Of a stretch of 64,000 bases of DNA, positions 40,801-49,904 are shown piece after piece. Numbering within the stretch: the first letter of the stretch is position 1; each line of letters opens with the position of its first letter. Both the position numbers and the translations under genes were made by a program. The stretch spans positions 186,001 through 250,000 of the forward strand of contig NZ_FOSZ01000003.1 in assembly GCF_900114415.1 (NCBI RefSeq), written 5' to 3'. The notes beneath the pieces are model-generated. The model was not told where the DNA came from, searched no databases, and saw only the letters and a list, made by a program, of their open reading frames with translations. The stretch comes from Shimia haliotis. GTDB lineage: Bacteria; Pseudomonadota; Alphaproteobacteria; Rhodobacterales; Rhodobacteraceae.

Positions 40801-41711
40801 TCTTGCGGCAACACAAAGACGCGGCTGGGGTGTAACTCGCCTGCTTTGAAGGTGCCAACTGCAACGGGTTGGCCGTCAAGGCTGGCCCAGCACTCTTCGC
40901 CATAGTCTACGTCGGATGCGATCACCATGCCTGCATTGCCGTTGCGAAGGCGGGTTGCGCCTTCGGGAGTGGCTTTGACTTCGGGCAGGTCTGCGAGGCC
41001 TTCTTCGATCGGACGCAGGTACTGGTCGAGTTCAGGCTGTTTGGCCATTTCGTCGATCTGCTCTATTGTCAGCCCGTCCGTGGCGTCAAAGGGGCCGGAC
41101 CAGATGCGGCGCAGCTCGCGGACGTGGCCATGGCAGCCGAGTGCCTGGCCGAGGTCACGAGCAATGGAGCGCACGTAGCCACCTTTGCCGCAGGTCATTT
41201 CAAGCGTCACGTGATCGACGTCTTCGCGGTCGGTCATCAAGAGCTCCTCAACCCAGAGCGGGCGGGCGGCGAGTTCGACGTCTTCGCCATCACGGGCGAG
41301 TTTGTAGGCGCGTTGGCCGTCGATTTTCACAGCGGAAAACTTCGGTGGCACCTGCATGATGTCGCCGACGAACTGGCCAAGGGCAGCTTTGATCTCGTCG
41401 TCTTCGGGGCGCAGGTCGGATTGGGCAATCACTTCGCCTTCGGCGTCGTCTGTGTTGGTGGCCTGTCCCAGACGTACGGTGAAGGTGTAGGCCTTTAGTG
41501 CGTCGGTGATGTAGGGCACGGTTTTGGTCGCCTCGCCAAGGGCCACCGCCAGAACGCCGGTGGCGTCGGGGTCAAGCGTGCCTGCGTGGCCGGCTTTCTT
41601 GGCGTTGAATGCCCAGCGGACCTTGTTGACCACCGATGTGGAGGTCATGCCTGCGGGTTTGTCGACAACGAGCCAACCGGAAATGTCGCGGCCTTTGCGT
41701 TTGCGTGCCAT
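40797..41711 (-). CDS. truB: tRNA pseudouridine(55) synthase TruB
   Basis: This 304-residue enzyme makes pseudouridine 55 in the T-loop of tRNAs. The catalytic Asp47 is in [31 protein letters not shown] at the N-terminus and [12 protein letters not shown] in the middle are also TruB motifs. The C-terminal tail has the small PUA-like part (residues about 240-304). Its neighbours on the same strand are rbfA upstream and rpsO downstream, the standard bacterial order, with two extra genes between truB and rpsO. Confidence 0.97.
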   Translation of the reverse strand: MARKRKGRDISGWLVVDKPAGMTSTSVVNKVRWAFNAKKAGHAGTLDPDATGVLAVALGEATKTVPYITDALKAYTFTVRLGQATNTDDAEGEVIAQSDLRPEDDEIKAALGQFVGDIMQVPPKFSAVKIDGQRAYKLARDGEDVELAARPLWVEELLMTDREDVDHVTLEMTCGKGGYVRSIARDLGQALGCHGHVRELRRIWSGPFDATDGLTIEQIDEMAKQPELDQYLRPIEEGLADLPEVKATPEGATRLRNGNAGMVIASDVDYGEECWASLDGQPVAVGTFKAGELHPSRVFVLPQE

Positions 41712-41768
41712 GATGTGCGCCTTTGAGATCAGGTAAGGGCGGCGAGGTAACGGATCGCGCGCGGCGTG

Positions 41769-42506
41769 TCAATTTGCCGAGGTTTCCACCACGCCCACAA
41801 TCGGGCCCATCAGAAAACCGGGATCGGAGCGGTTGATGGCGGGTGCGTGCAGGCGGCTGATCTTGCCGTCGAAGTAGAGGGCATTGGGGGTTTGCAGCAC
41901 GTCGCGGAAATAGCGGCCGAATTCGTGGAAAGTCACTGAATTGCGCGAGATCACAAAGTGGGCGGTTTTGCCGTCCGCCGACGTGCCGACGCCGTTGCGG
42001 ATGAATTTTGACGTGCTGTCCACGAGGAAACGGGGGTGCAACTCGCCATCGATCACCAGCATGGGGCCGGATTGGGTGGCGTGTTCGCAGGCGGGTTTGG
42101 TGGTCGCGAAGGTGAGCGTTTCGATCACATCAGCGCGGGTGTCGTTGATGCAGAATACTCCGTTGGGCAAGAGGCCGAAGTTGCCCTTGGAGGCTTTGGT
42201 CAGGAGCGGCGTTTCCTGATCGCCGAACTCGACGTAGTGACCCACGGGGCGGCGATCTGAGTGATACATGCCTGCGTTCATCGCGAAGGCAAGGAAGCGG
42301 CGGTCTGCTAACTCGCGTTGGATATCGCGGAACTGGCCAAGGATCGCGCCGTCAGTGTCGCGCAAGAAAAGGCGAAGTTCTTCGGTGGCGACATCGACGG
42401 TGCAGAGAGTAAAGCGATTGCCCTCGTAAGAGGTATCCTCACAGACGACGGCGGCGGCCATGGATGGCAGCGCCAGAAACGCGGCTGTGAGGAGGGCTCG
42501 GATCAA
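41769..42506 (-). CDS. phosphodiester glycosidase family (NAGPA/DUF2233) secreted protein
   Basis: This 245-residue protein has a Sec signal ([19 protein letters not shown]). The features match the NAGPA-like phosphodiester glycosidase family: [48 protein letters not shown]-like and [19 protein letters not shown]. Relatives hydrolyse N-acetylglucosamine-1-phosphodiesters, and some act on cell-wall polymers. Its start overlaps the rbfA stop codon (ATGA), so a secreted enzyme is translationally tied to a ribosome factor, which is odd. The substrate is unknown. Confidence 0.85.
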   Translation of the reverse strand: MIRALLTAAFLALPSMAAAVVCEDTSYEGNRFTLCTVDVATEELRLFLRDTDGAILGQFRDIQRELADRRFLAFAMNAGMYHSDRRPVGHYVEFGDQETPLLTKASKGNFGLLPNGVFCINDTRADVIETLTFATTKPACEHATQSGPMLVIDGELHPRFLVDSTSKFIRNGVGTSADGKTAHFVISRNSVTFHEFGRYFRDVLQTPNALYFDGKISRLHAPAINRSDPGFLMGPIVGVVETSAN

Positions 42507-42925
42507 GGCTCGTCTGTCTCCTGCGCATCGGGCTTATCGATGTCGCGGCGCACGCGTTCATCAGACAGCATCGCACGGGTGGCTTCCATCTGATCATAGG
42601 TTTTGTCGATGCGGAAGCGCAGGTCAGGGGCGTGTTTCAGGCCCGCCTTCTTGCCGATGATGCGGCGGAGTTCACCCTTATTGCGGGCCAGATAAGCAAT
42701 CGCTTCGTCCTGCTGGCCGCCGCCCAAGGGTAACACATAGGCTGTCGCGATGGTCAGGTCGGGGCTGACGCGCACCTCTCCGACGGTGATCGACAGACGG
42801 TTCAGGTCCGGATCATGGATGTCGCCCTTCATCAGGACTTCGGACAAGGTGCGGCGGATCAGTTCGCCGACACGCAGCATGCGCTGGGAGGGGCCACGGC
42901 CCTCTGTATCTCTGTGTTTTGCCAT
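42503..42925 (-). CDS. rbfA: ribosome-binding factor A
   Basis: This 140-residue KH-like factor matures the 5' end of 16S r[30 protein letters not shown] (about 14-40) and the [19 protein letters not shown] strand are typical. The C-terminal tail ([19 protein letters not shown]) is an extension. A GGGGAGG site 5 bases upstream sets the start at 42925. The longer open frame runs into the divergent dapB gene and is not real. It is divergent from dapB and heads the rbfA-NAGPA-truB-DUF1643 group. Confidence 0.95.
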   Translation of the reverse strand: MAKHRDTEGRGPSQRMLRVGELIRRTLSEVLMKGDIHDPDLNRLSITVGEVRVSPDLTIATAYVLPLGGGQQDEAIAYLARNKGELRRIIGKKAGLKHAPDLRFRIDKTYDQMEATRAMLSDERVRRDIDKPDAQETDEP

Positions 42926-43010
42926 GCCTCCCCACTTAGGGCCTTTGCAGCCCTTTGCCAAGCGGGCAGGCAGAGGGTAAGCAGGGGCGCGCAGACTTAT
43001 GGAGACCAAA

Positions 43011-43820
43011 ATGTCAGACTTGCCGGGAATCGTCGTCACTGGAGCATCGGGCCGTATGGGACAGATGTTGATCAAGACAGTGGTCGAGAGCGACAAGGCG
43101 CGTCTGGTTGGCGCTGTGGAGCGAGAAGGGCACGATTGGGTGGGCCGTGATGTCGGCGAGGCCATGGGCAGCGTTGCGCTGGGCGTGACGGTGACGGATG
43201 AGCCGCTTGAAGCGTTTTCCAAAGCGCAGGCGGTGATTGATTTCACGGCGCCGGCGGCGACGCTTCAGTTTGCCAAATTGGCAGCGCAGGCGCGTGCGGT
43301 GCATGTGATTGGCACCACGGGCATGAGTGATGAAGACATTGCCCAGCTGGAACCTTGCGGTCGCCATGCGGTCATTGTGCGGGCAGGCAATATGAGCCTC
43401 GGGGTCAACTTGTTGACCTTGTTGACCCAAAAAGTGGCTGCTGCGCTGGATGAGGATTTTGACATCGAAGTGATCGAGTATCACCACCGTCACAAAGTGG
43501 ACGCGCCGTCCGGCACAGCGTTGATGCTGGGAGAGGCGGCTGCGGCGGGACGCGGGGTTGCATTAAACGACGTAGCGGACCGTGGCAGAGATGGTATCAC
43601 TGGCGCACGCAAGCGGGGTGACATCGGGTTCACCGCCATTCGGGGCGGCGACATCATCGGCGAACACGACGTGATGTTTGCCGCCGATGGCGAGCAGATT
43701 GTACTCCGTCACAAGGCGACGGACCGGAGCCTGTTTGCCAAAGGTGCGCTGAAGGCCGCGCTTTGGGGGCAGGATCAAAAGCCCGGCGAATATGATATGC
43801 TTGACGTGCTGGGGCTGTGA
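43011..43820 (+). CDS. dapB: 4-hydroxy-tetrahydrodipicolinate reductase
   Basis: This 269-residue NAD(P)H enzyme of lysine and peptidoglycan-diaminopimelate synthesis has the Rossmann motif [13 protein letters not shown] (8-20). The catalytic segment [15 protein letters not shown] carries His158/His159 and Lys162. [19 protein letters not shown] near the C-terminus is also conserved. METKMSDLP could start at 42999, but the GGAGACC just upstream and homologous N-termini favour 43011. It is divergent from rbfA, with an 85-base shared promoter gap. Confidence 0.97.
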   Translation: MSDLPGIVVTGASGRMGQMLIKTVVESDKARLVGAVEREGHDWVGRDVGEAMGSVALGVTVTDEPLEAFSKAQAVIDFTAPAATLQFAKLAAQARAVHVIGTTGMSDEDIAQLEPCGRHAVIVRAGNMSLGVNLLTLLTQKVAAALDEDFDIEVIEYHHRHKVDAPSGTALMLGEAAAAGRGVALNDVADRGRDGITGARKRGDIGFTAIRGGDIIGEHDVMFAADGEQIVLRHKATDRSLFAKGALKAALWGQDQKPGEYDMLDVLGL

Positions 43821-43996
43821 GTCCCTCCTGACGTCGAGAAAAAGTTGATTAAAAATCTGTCACTTAAGGTGGCTGTTCTGGACTGTGTGTCTGTAAGGCA
43901 ATGTTTTTGTTGGCAGATGGTGAGTCTTATGGTCTTATGCGGCCAGTTAAAAAATTAAATGATCATACAAGAAATGACCAAAACAGGGAGTGAGAC

Positions 43997-44959
43997 ATGA
44001 AGTCTTTGATGAAATCCGGCCTGTCCGTGCTGGCACTGACAGCGATGGCAACGGGCGCATTTGCCGCCGATCTTGGCGCGAAAGACGAGCCGATCAAGCT
44101 GGCGATCAACGAGTGGACAGGTCAGCATGTGACCACCCACGTCGCGGCGGAAATGCTGCGCGCAGCGGGCTATGAGGTCGAATTTGTAACTGCCGGCATG
44201 CTGAACCAGTTTCAGGCGATTGCGGATGGCGACATCCACGCGACGCTGGAAATCTGGTCGTCCAACGTATCCGACCAGTATGCTGTGCTGAAAGGCGAAG
44301 GCAAACTGGAAGAGCTGTCCGACCTTGGTCTGGATGCACGTGAAGGCATCGCATATCCGGCACACGTCGAAGAGCTGTGCCCGGGCCTGCCGGCATGGGA
44401 AGCACTGAAGGACTGCGCGATGAACTTCGCCACCGCAGAGACCCTGCCGATGGGACGTCTGGTGGACTATCCTGCGGACTGGGGCACACCGGGTGCCGAC
44501 CGTATGACCGGTCTGGAACTGCCGTTCAAAGCGATCCCTGCGGGGTCCGAAGGGGCTCTGATTGCTGAACTGCGCGCCTCCACCGAGAAGAAATCCCCGC
44601 TGCTGGTCACTTTCTGGCAGCCGCACTGGGCGATGTCTGCGTATGATGTGAAATTCGTGACTCTGCCTGCTGGCGAAGACGCATGTTTCACCGATCCGGC
44701 ATGGGGCCCGAACCCGAACGCGATCAACGACTGTGACTTTGCCGCAAGCCGCATCTTCAAAGCGGGCTGGCCAGGTCTGAAAGACAAGTGGCCGGCGGCG
44801 CATGAGATCCTTGTGAACTATCAGTTGGCTGTTGAAGACCAGCAGCCGATGATGGGCGCCGTTGATGTTGACGGTAAGTCGGTTGAAGAGGTGGTCTCCG
44901 CATGGATGGGCGCCAATGAAGCCAAGTGGAAGCCGGTTGTCGACGCCGCGACCAAGTAA
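43997..44959 (+). CDS. quaternary-amine ABC transporter substrate-binding protein
   Basis: This 320-residue periplasmic protein (signal MKSLMKSGLSVLALTAMATGAFA) belongs to the ProX/OpuAC family. It shows IKLAINEWTGQHVTTHVAAEML, the Trp-rich LEIWSSNVSDQY and TFWQPHWAM, which supply aromatic residues to cage a quaternary ammonium group. Glycine betaine, choline, proline betaine or trimethylamine N-oxide (as in TmoX) are all possible. Without tmm/tdm genes nearby, TMAO is not specially indicated. AGGGAG precedes the ATG. It is followed by the ATPase and fused permease genes. Confidence 0.85.
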   Translation: MKSLMKSGLSVLALTAMATGAFAADLGAKDEPIKLAINEWTGQHVTTHVAAEMLRAAGYEVEFVTAGMLNQFQAIADGDIHATLEIWSSNVSDQYAVLKGEGKLEELSDLGLDAREGIAYPAHVEELCPGLPAWEALKDCAMNFATAETLPMGRLVDYPADWGTPGADRMTGLELPFKAIPAGSEGALIAELRASTEKKSPLLVTFWQPHWAMSAYDVKFVTLPAGEDACFTDPAWGPNPNAINDCDFAASRIFKAGWPGLKDKWPAAHEILVNYQLAVEDQQPMMGAVDVDGKSVEEVVSAWMGANEAKWKPVVDAATK

Positions 44960-44966
44960 GGTTCCT

Positions 44967-46046
44967 ATGACCGACAAGAACAGCACTGCTCCGGCGATTG
45001 CCGTCGAAGGCCTCTGGCAGGTCTTCGGCGAGCACGCCGAGAAGGCCTTGCGCACCGCGCGCGAAGCCGCCACCAATCCTGAAGATTTCCATGCCGTGGC
45101 CGAAGATTTGATGGCACGCGGGCTGATTCCAGCCGTGCGTGACGCCAACTTCGAGGTCAAAGCAGGGGAACTGTTTGTGATTATGGGGCTCTCGGGCTCT
45201 GGTAAATCGACCCTGATCCGCTGCATCTCGCGGCTGATTGAGCCAACCGCCGGGTCAGTGCGCATTGACGGCGAAGACATTCTGAAGGCCAACGAAAAGC
45301 GCCTGATTGATCTGCGCCGCAACAAGCTGGGCATGGTGTTCCAGCATTTCGGTCTGTTCCCGCATATGACGGTGACCGACAACGTGGCCTTTCCGCTTAA
45401 GATGCAGGGCGCGGGCAAGGCAGAGCGTCGCAAAAGGGCGCATGAGGTTTTGGAGCTTGTGGGTTTGAACGGGCGCGAAGACGCCTATCCCCGCAATCTC
45501 TCAGGTGGTCAGCGACAGCGCGTGGGCATTGCCCGCAGCCTCGCTGTGAACCCCGATATCTGGTTTCTGGACGAGCCCTTCTCGGCGCTTGACCCGCTGA
45601 TCCGGCGGCAGTTGCAGGATGAGTTCCTGAACATTCAGGCGACCTTGCAAAAGTCGATTGTGTTCATCACGCATGACATCCAGGAGGCGCTGAAGCTTGC
45701 GGATCGCATTGCGATCATGCGCGATGGCGAGGTGGTGCAGATCGGCACGCCCGAGGACATCGTTCTGCGGCCAGTGAATGATTATGTGCGAGAATTTACG
45801 CGAGACGTGCCCAAAGGGCGGCACGCGCGTGTGGAAAGCGTGATGCTTGATAAAACACCGGACAGCATGCCGGACGATCCCAAGCTGAAAGTCGGGATGC
45901 GTCTGGATATCGCGCTTGAGCGGTGCATGGATTTGTATGAGCCTGTGCCGGTCTGGGATGACGCGGGCAACATGGTGGGTGCGGTAAATCCGGCGGAGCT
46001 TGCGGCGGCGTTGCATGTAGATGACGACACCGGCGGAGCGGCCTGA
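44967..46046 (+). CDS. quaternary-amine ABC transporter ATP-binding protein (ProV/OpuAA-like)
   Basis: This 359-residue ABC ATPase has Walker A GLSGSGKS at 74-81, signature LSGGQRQRVGIARS and Walker B IWFLDEPFSALDPL near 185-200. A C-terminal extension (about 280-359) carries CBS-like sequence (VPVWDDAGNMVGAVNPAELAAAL), as in osmoregulated ProV. The N-terminal EGLWQVFGEHAEKALRTA is typical of the glycine betaine group. The longer frame upstream overlaps the binding-protein gene and is not used. Its stop codon overlaps the permease start (TGATG). Confidence 0.9.
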   Translation: MTDKNSTAPAIAVEGLWQVFGEHAEKALRTAREAATNPEDFHAVAEDLMARGLIPAVRDANFEVKAGELFVIMGLSGSGKSTLIRCISRLIEPTAGSVRIDGEDILKANEKRLIDLRRNKLGMVFQHFGLFPHMTVTDNVAFPLKMQGAGKAERRKRAHEVLELVGLNGREDAYPRNLSGGQRQRVGIARSLAVNPDIWFLDEPFSALDPLIRRQLQDEFLNIQATLQKSIVFITHDIQEALKLADRIAIMRDGEVVQIGTPEDIVLRPVNDYVREFTRDVPKGRHARVESVMLDKTPDSMPDDPKLKVGMRLDIALERCMDLYEPVPVWDDAGNMVGAVNPAELAAALHVDDDTGGAA

Positions 46047-48112
46047 TGGCAGTTGTCGAAGAGGTTTCGGGCGGTCGCGGGTTGGATATCACACGCGGGG
46101 CTAAAGCGGCGTTGCTGGTACTGGCGGTGGGCATTACCTGTCGCCTGTTGGGCGCGCAGTTTGACTGGTTGGTGGCCTGGCCCGAGGCGCTGACGGTGCC
46201 GATGACGGATTGGGTTGGCGCGGTCGTGGGGTGGTTCCTGAGCGTTTTCAAACCGGTGGCGCGGGCGTTTTCCTATCTGATCAGTTTCCCGATGGAATGG
46301 GTTGGCGCGGTGCTACGGTATTCGCCCTGGCCGTTGACGGTGGGGTTGGTCACAGCTTTAGGCTGGCTGATTGGCGGCGCGCGGATGGCGGCTCTGGGCT
46401 TCTTTGGGCTCAGCTTTGTCGTGATTTCCGGTTATTGGACCGAAGGGATGAACACGCTGGCCTTGGTCGCGGTGTCGGTGCCTTTGGCAGCGATCATGGG
46501 CATGGCGATTGGCATCGCGGCCTTTGAATTTCCGCGGTTCAAAGGCGCAGTGAATGCGTTGCTGGACATCATGCAGACGGTGCCAACTTTTGCTTATCTG
46601 ACGCCTTTGATTGTGCTTTTCGGGTTTGGCCCAGTGGTGGGCCTGATTGCCTCGGCGATTTATGCGGCCCCCCCGATGGCGCGCAATGTACTCTTGGGGC
46701 TGGAGCGGGTGGAAGAAGACATCCGCGAGGCGGCGGTGATGTCCGGCGGCACTCGGCGCCAGCAACTGTTTCTGATCGAACTGCCGGCGGCGGGCCAACA
46801 GATCATGGTTGGCTTTAACCAATGTTTGATGGCGGCGTTGTCGATGGTGATCATCGCGGCTGTGATTGGCGGGTTCAAGGACATCGGCTGGGAAGTGTTG
46901 CTGACCATGCGCAAGGCGCAGTTTGGTCCTGCCTTTCTCGCAGGGACGGTGATTGTGGTCTTTGCTGTCGTGATCGACCGAATGTCGGCAGCATTGGCCG
47001 AGCCGCGCGAACCGCAAAGCAAGCGCGTGGCCCTTGGTATTTTCGCAATCGGTGCTGGTGTGGCGCTTTGGTCGGTGTTCGCCGGCTGGAGCCCGAACGG
47101 CGTGGCGTGGCTGGATGGCTGGGCGGAGGCCGTAGACGCCGGCGTCGGCACGTTCACCGCCAATAATGGCGCGACGCTGGATGCGGTGAAAAACACGTCG
47201 ATGTTCTATGGCCTGTTGCCTCTGCGCATTGGTCTGGCGGATGCGGTGTTGCCGTTCACATGGGGTTTCCAGTGGACCGCCATGCATTCTTTGATGTTCT
47301 TTGCCGCCTCAGCCGCGATTGGTGGCCTGCTGGCATGGCGGGACCATTTGACCGCCGGAGTTGTCGTGGTTATCGCGGCGCTGCTTTTGGAAATTGGCAT
47401 CGCACAGGCGCCTTGGCCGCTGATGTTGGTCGGCGCCGCGGCGCTTGGCTGGGTTGCGAGTGGGTGGAAGCTGGTGCGGTTGGTGGTGATCTTATTGGGT
47501 TTGATCCTGATTTCCGGCCTGTGGGAGCGAGCGCTCTTGTCGCTGTATCTCAGTGGCGCGTCGGTGGCGGCTTGTGCTTTTGTCGGCGGCGTTCTGGGCT
47601 TCCTGAGCGCGATGAGCACGCGGGTCTGGACTGTGGTGCGCCCGATCTGTGATATGCTGCAAACCATTCCGCTGTTTGTGTTTCTCATTCCGGTTCTGAT
47701 GTTCTTCCAGATCGGCGAGTTCTCGGCATTTCTGGCGATCTGCATGTATGCGGTGGTGCCGATGATCCGCTATACGCGGCAGGGGCTGATTTCGACACCG
47801 GAAGAGATGATCGAAGCGGCCACAGCAAGCGGTGCGGGTAAGTGGCAGACCATGTTTGAGGTGCGCGCACCTTATGCGGCTCCGACAATCCTGCTCGGGC
47901 TGAACCAGACGATCCTCTATGCCTTTGCCATGTTGGTGATTGCCGCGTTGATTGGCACCACCGGTTTGGGTCAGTCGATTTATCTGGCTCTGGGGCAGGC
48001 TGACGTCGGACTTGGCGTCACCGCTGGGGCAGCTATGGCCATTCTTGCGCTTGTGGCAGACCGTCTGGTGCAGGGATTTGCCGAGGAACGTCGAAAGGCG
48101 CTTGGTCTTTAA
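46046..48112 (+). CDS. fused double permease of the quaternary-amine transporter
   Basis: This 688-residue membrane protein contains two BPD_transp_1 modules. The first has its EAA-type loop REAAVMSGGTRRQQLFLIELPAAGQQIMVG near 230-258. The second has IEAATASGAGKWQTMFEVRAPYAAPTILLG near 590-618. Between them lies a weakly conserved membrane stretch (about 320-490). Two permease copies in one chain replace the usual ProW homodimer. This layout is common for Rhodobacterales quaternary-amine importers. It overlaps the ATPase stop codon by one base. Confidence 0.88.
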   Translation: MAVVEEVSGGRGLDITRGAKAALLVLAVGITCRLLGAQFDWLVAWPEALTVPMTDWVGAVVGWFLSVFKPVARAFSYLISFPMEWVGAVLRYSPWPLTVGLVTALGWLIGGARMAALGFFGLSFVVISGYWTEGMNTLALVAVSVPLAAIMGMAIGIAAFEFPRFKGAVNALLDIMQTVPTFAYLTPLIVLFGFGPVVGLIASAIYAAPPMARNVLLGLERVEEDIREAAVMSGGTRRQQLFLIELPAAGQQIMVGFNQCLMAALSMVIIAAVIGGFKDIGWEVLLTMRKAQFGPAFLAGTVIVVFAVVIDRMSAALAEPREPQSKRVALGIFAIGAGVALWSVFAGWSPNGVAWLDGWAEAVDAGVGTFTANNGATLDAVKNTSMFYGLLPLRIGLADAVLPFTWGFQWTAMHSLMFFAASAAIGGLLAWRDHLTAGVVVVIAALLLEIGIAQAPWPLMLVGAAALGWVASGWKLVRLVVILLGLILISGLWERALLSLYLSGASVAACAFVGGVLGFLSAMSTRVWTVVRPICDMLQTIPLFVFLIPVLMFFQIGEFSAFLAICMYAVVPMIRYTRQGLISTPEEMIEAATASGAGKWQTMFEVRAPYAAPTILLGLNQTILYAFAMLVIAALIGTTGLGQSIYLALGQADVGLGVTAGAAMAILALVADRLVQGFAEERRKALGL

Positions 48113-48217
48113 ACTCTTGGAGGGAGGCGCTCGCGCCACCTCCGCCCATCCAATCGAATGGCCAAAACTGTTGGGGCTGGTCCGTTTGTGTGGTCGAGAT
48201 GCTGTGGCGCGCCACGA

Positions 48218-48397
48218 TCAAAAATCGATGGCGATGCCCTTTTTCTCCCAATCACCGTAGCGCACAGGTTCTGGTCCGTCGCGGCCACCAAGTTCGGTGG
48301 GCATGTCCGGCGCTTTGGCTTTCTTGCGCCGCTCTTCGGCTTCGGCCAGGGCGCGTTTCGCGGCTTCGGGGATGTTCTTTTCGGTCGACTCGCTCAT
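48218..48397 (-). CDS. DUF1674 / SDHAF4-like small protein
   Basis: This 59-residue protein ends in ELGGRDGPEPVRYGDWEKKGIAIDF, the conserved C-terminus of the SDHAF4 (DUF1674) family. In eukaryotes SDHAF4 helps mature the flavinylated succinate dehydrogenase subunit. The bacterial role is presumed similar. AAGGAGC lies 5-6 bases before the ATG at 48397. The open frame continues upstream but has no ribosome site. It is divergent from rsmB with a 100-base gap. Confidence 0.88.
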   Translation of the reverse strand: MSESTEKNIPEAAKRALAEAEERRKKAKAPDMPTELGGRDGPEPVRYGDWEKKGIAIDF

Positions 48398-48497
48398 AAC
48401 CGCTCCTTCGCGCAGGCTTTCCATTGACGTGTGCCCTTGATATACGCCGCGCTTCGGGAACGGCAAGGTTCCCAGAGTCGCACGAGAGAGGCCAGCG

Positions 48498-49766
48498 ATG
48501 TCAAAATCCGGAATGCAGACCCGCCGCAGCGCTGTTTACCTGCTTGATCAGGTGATGGGCGAGGGGCGGTTGATGTCCGAAGTCATTGGTTCTGGCGCTC
48601 TGGAACGGTTGGAGCCGGCGGATCGTGCGCGGGCGCAGCGATTGGCGATGGACACCCTGCGCGGATTGGAGCGCGCGGACCGCGTGTTGCAGAAACACTT
48701 GAAAAAAGTACCAGCGCTGACGGTTCAGAATGTTTTGCGTCTTGGCACTGTGGAGCTTTGTCAGGGCGGCGCGGCGCATGGCGTGGTGAATGATGCTGTT
48801 GAGATCATCGCAAAAAACAAGCACCACGCTGGCCTGAAGGGGCTGGTGAATGCTGTTTTGCGCAAAGTGGATGCCGACGGGCAAGCGGAGTGGGACCGGT
48901 TGCGTATTCCACGGATGCCTAAATGGCTGCGCAAACCTTTGGCTCAGGCCTATGGCAGCGACGTGATGTTGGGTATTGAGGCCGCGCATTTTAACGGCGC
49001 ACCACTGGATTTGACCGCCAAAGGGGATGCGGCGGCTTTGGCGGATACGATAGGTGGCGAGCTGTTGCCGACCGGATCTGTGCGGGTTCCCGTAGGCCAA
49101 CAGGTGTCTGCACTTGCGGGATATGAGGCTGGCGATTGGTGGGTTCAGGATGCGGCGGCGGCCTTGCCTGCGAAAATCCTGAATGTGCAAGCTGGAGAGA
49201 AAGTTCTCGACCTCTGCGCAGCGCCAGGTGGTAAGACCATGCAGATGGCGGCGGCAGGTGCGGAAGTGGCCGCTGTGGATGACAACCCGTCCCGCATGGC
49301 GCGGGTTGAAGAAAACCTGAAGCGGACCGGCCTTTCGGCGACGCTGGTGGTTGGAGATGCTATGGCGCAGCAAGGCGCATATGATGCGATTTTGCTGGAT
49401 GCGCCTTGCTCGGCGACGGGCACAATGCGGCGTCACCCCGATTTGCCGTTTGCCAAGGATGGCAGCGAATTTGGCGATCTGATCGGGATGCAAGAGGTGT
49501 TTTTGGATCACGCGCTAAGTCTGCTGAAACCGGGTGGCCGGTTGGTGTTTTGCACCTGCTCGTTGTTGCCAGATGAAGGCGAGGTTCAGGTCGAGGAGTC
49601 CGTCGCGCGTTGGTCTGGTGTTTCCGTGGATCGCGACGCTGTTCTGATTGAGGGCGTTGATCCGGATTGGGTCACTGAAGAGGGCGGGCTGCGCCTGCGG
49701 CCGGACTACTGGGCAGATCGCGGCGGCATGGATGGATTTTACATGGCGCTTTTGCGCAAAGCTTAG
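48498..49766 (+). CDS. rsmB: 16S rRNA (cytosine-967-C5)-methyltransferase family protein
   Basis: This 422-residue RsmB/Fmu-type protein has an N-terminal NusB-like RNA-binding domain (about 1-130, with GLVNAVLRKV). The S-adenosylmethionine methyltransferase domain follows, with motif I LDLCAAPGGKT (about 236-246), motif IV DAPCSATG (about 302-309) and the catalytic/release Cys in FCTCSLLP near 354. The weak ribosome site GAGAGAGGCC is acceptable. It is followed by the heparinase-like and purH genes, a gene order often seen in alphaproteobacteria. Confidence 0.92.
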   Translation: MSKSGMQTRRSAVYLLDQVMGEGRLMSEVIGSGALERLEPADRARAQRLAMDTLRGLERADRVLQKHLKKVPALTVQNVLRLGTVELCQGGAAHGVVNDAVEIIAKNKHHAGLKGLVNAVLRKVDADGQAEWDRLRIPRMPKWLRKPLAQAYGSDVMLGIEAAHFNGAPLDLTAKGDAAALADTIGGELLPTGSVRVPVGQQVSALAGYEAGDWWVQDAAAALPAKILNVQAGEKVLDLCAAPGGKTMQMAAAGAEVAAVDDNPSRMARVEENLKRTGLSATLVVGDAMAQQGAYDAILLDAPCSATGTMRRHPDLPFAKDGSEFGDLIGMQEVFLDHALSLLKPGGRLVFCTCSLLPDEGEVQVEESVARWSGVSVDRDAVLIEGVDPDWVTEEGGLRLRPDYWADRGGMDGFYMALLRKA

Positions 49767-49904
49767 CGCCGCGTTGGTGCTGCACCCAATTCATTATGTC
49801 CTGTCGCGCTACACTTTGCTCACCTTGAACTGAATCGGTGACTTGCGCGCACAACCCCGCTAAACTCTGCGCAAAACGCCAAAGAGCGTAGAGGCAGAGA
49901 GTGG

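Noticed and set aside
43997-48112. Naming the transporter as a dedicated TMAO system (tmoXWV)
   Set aside because: The binding protein and fused permease would allow it, but no trimethylamine or TMAO-degrading genes are nearby. Only a general quaternary-amine call is justified.
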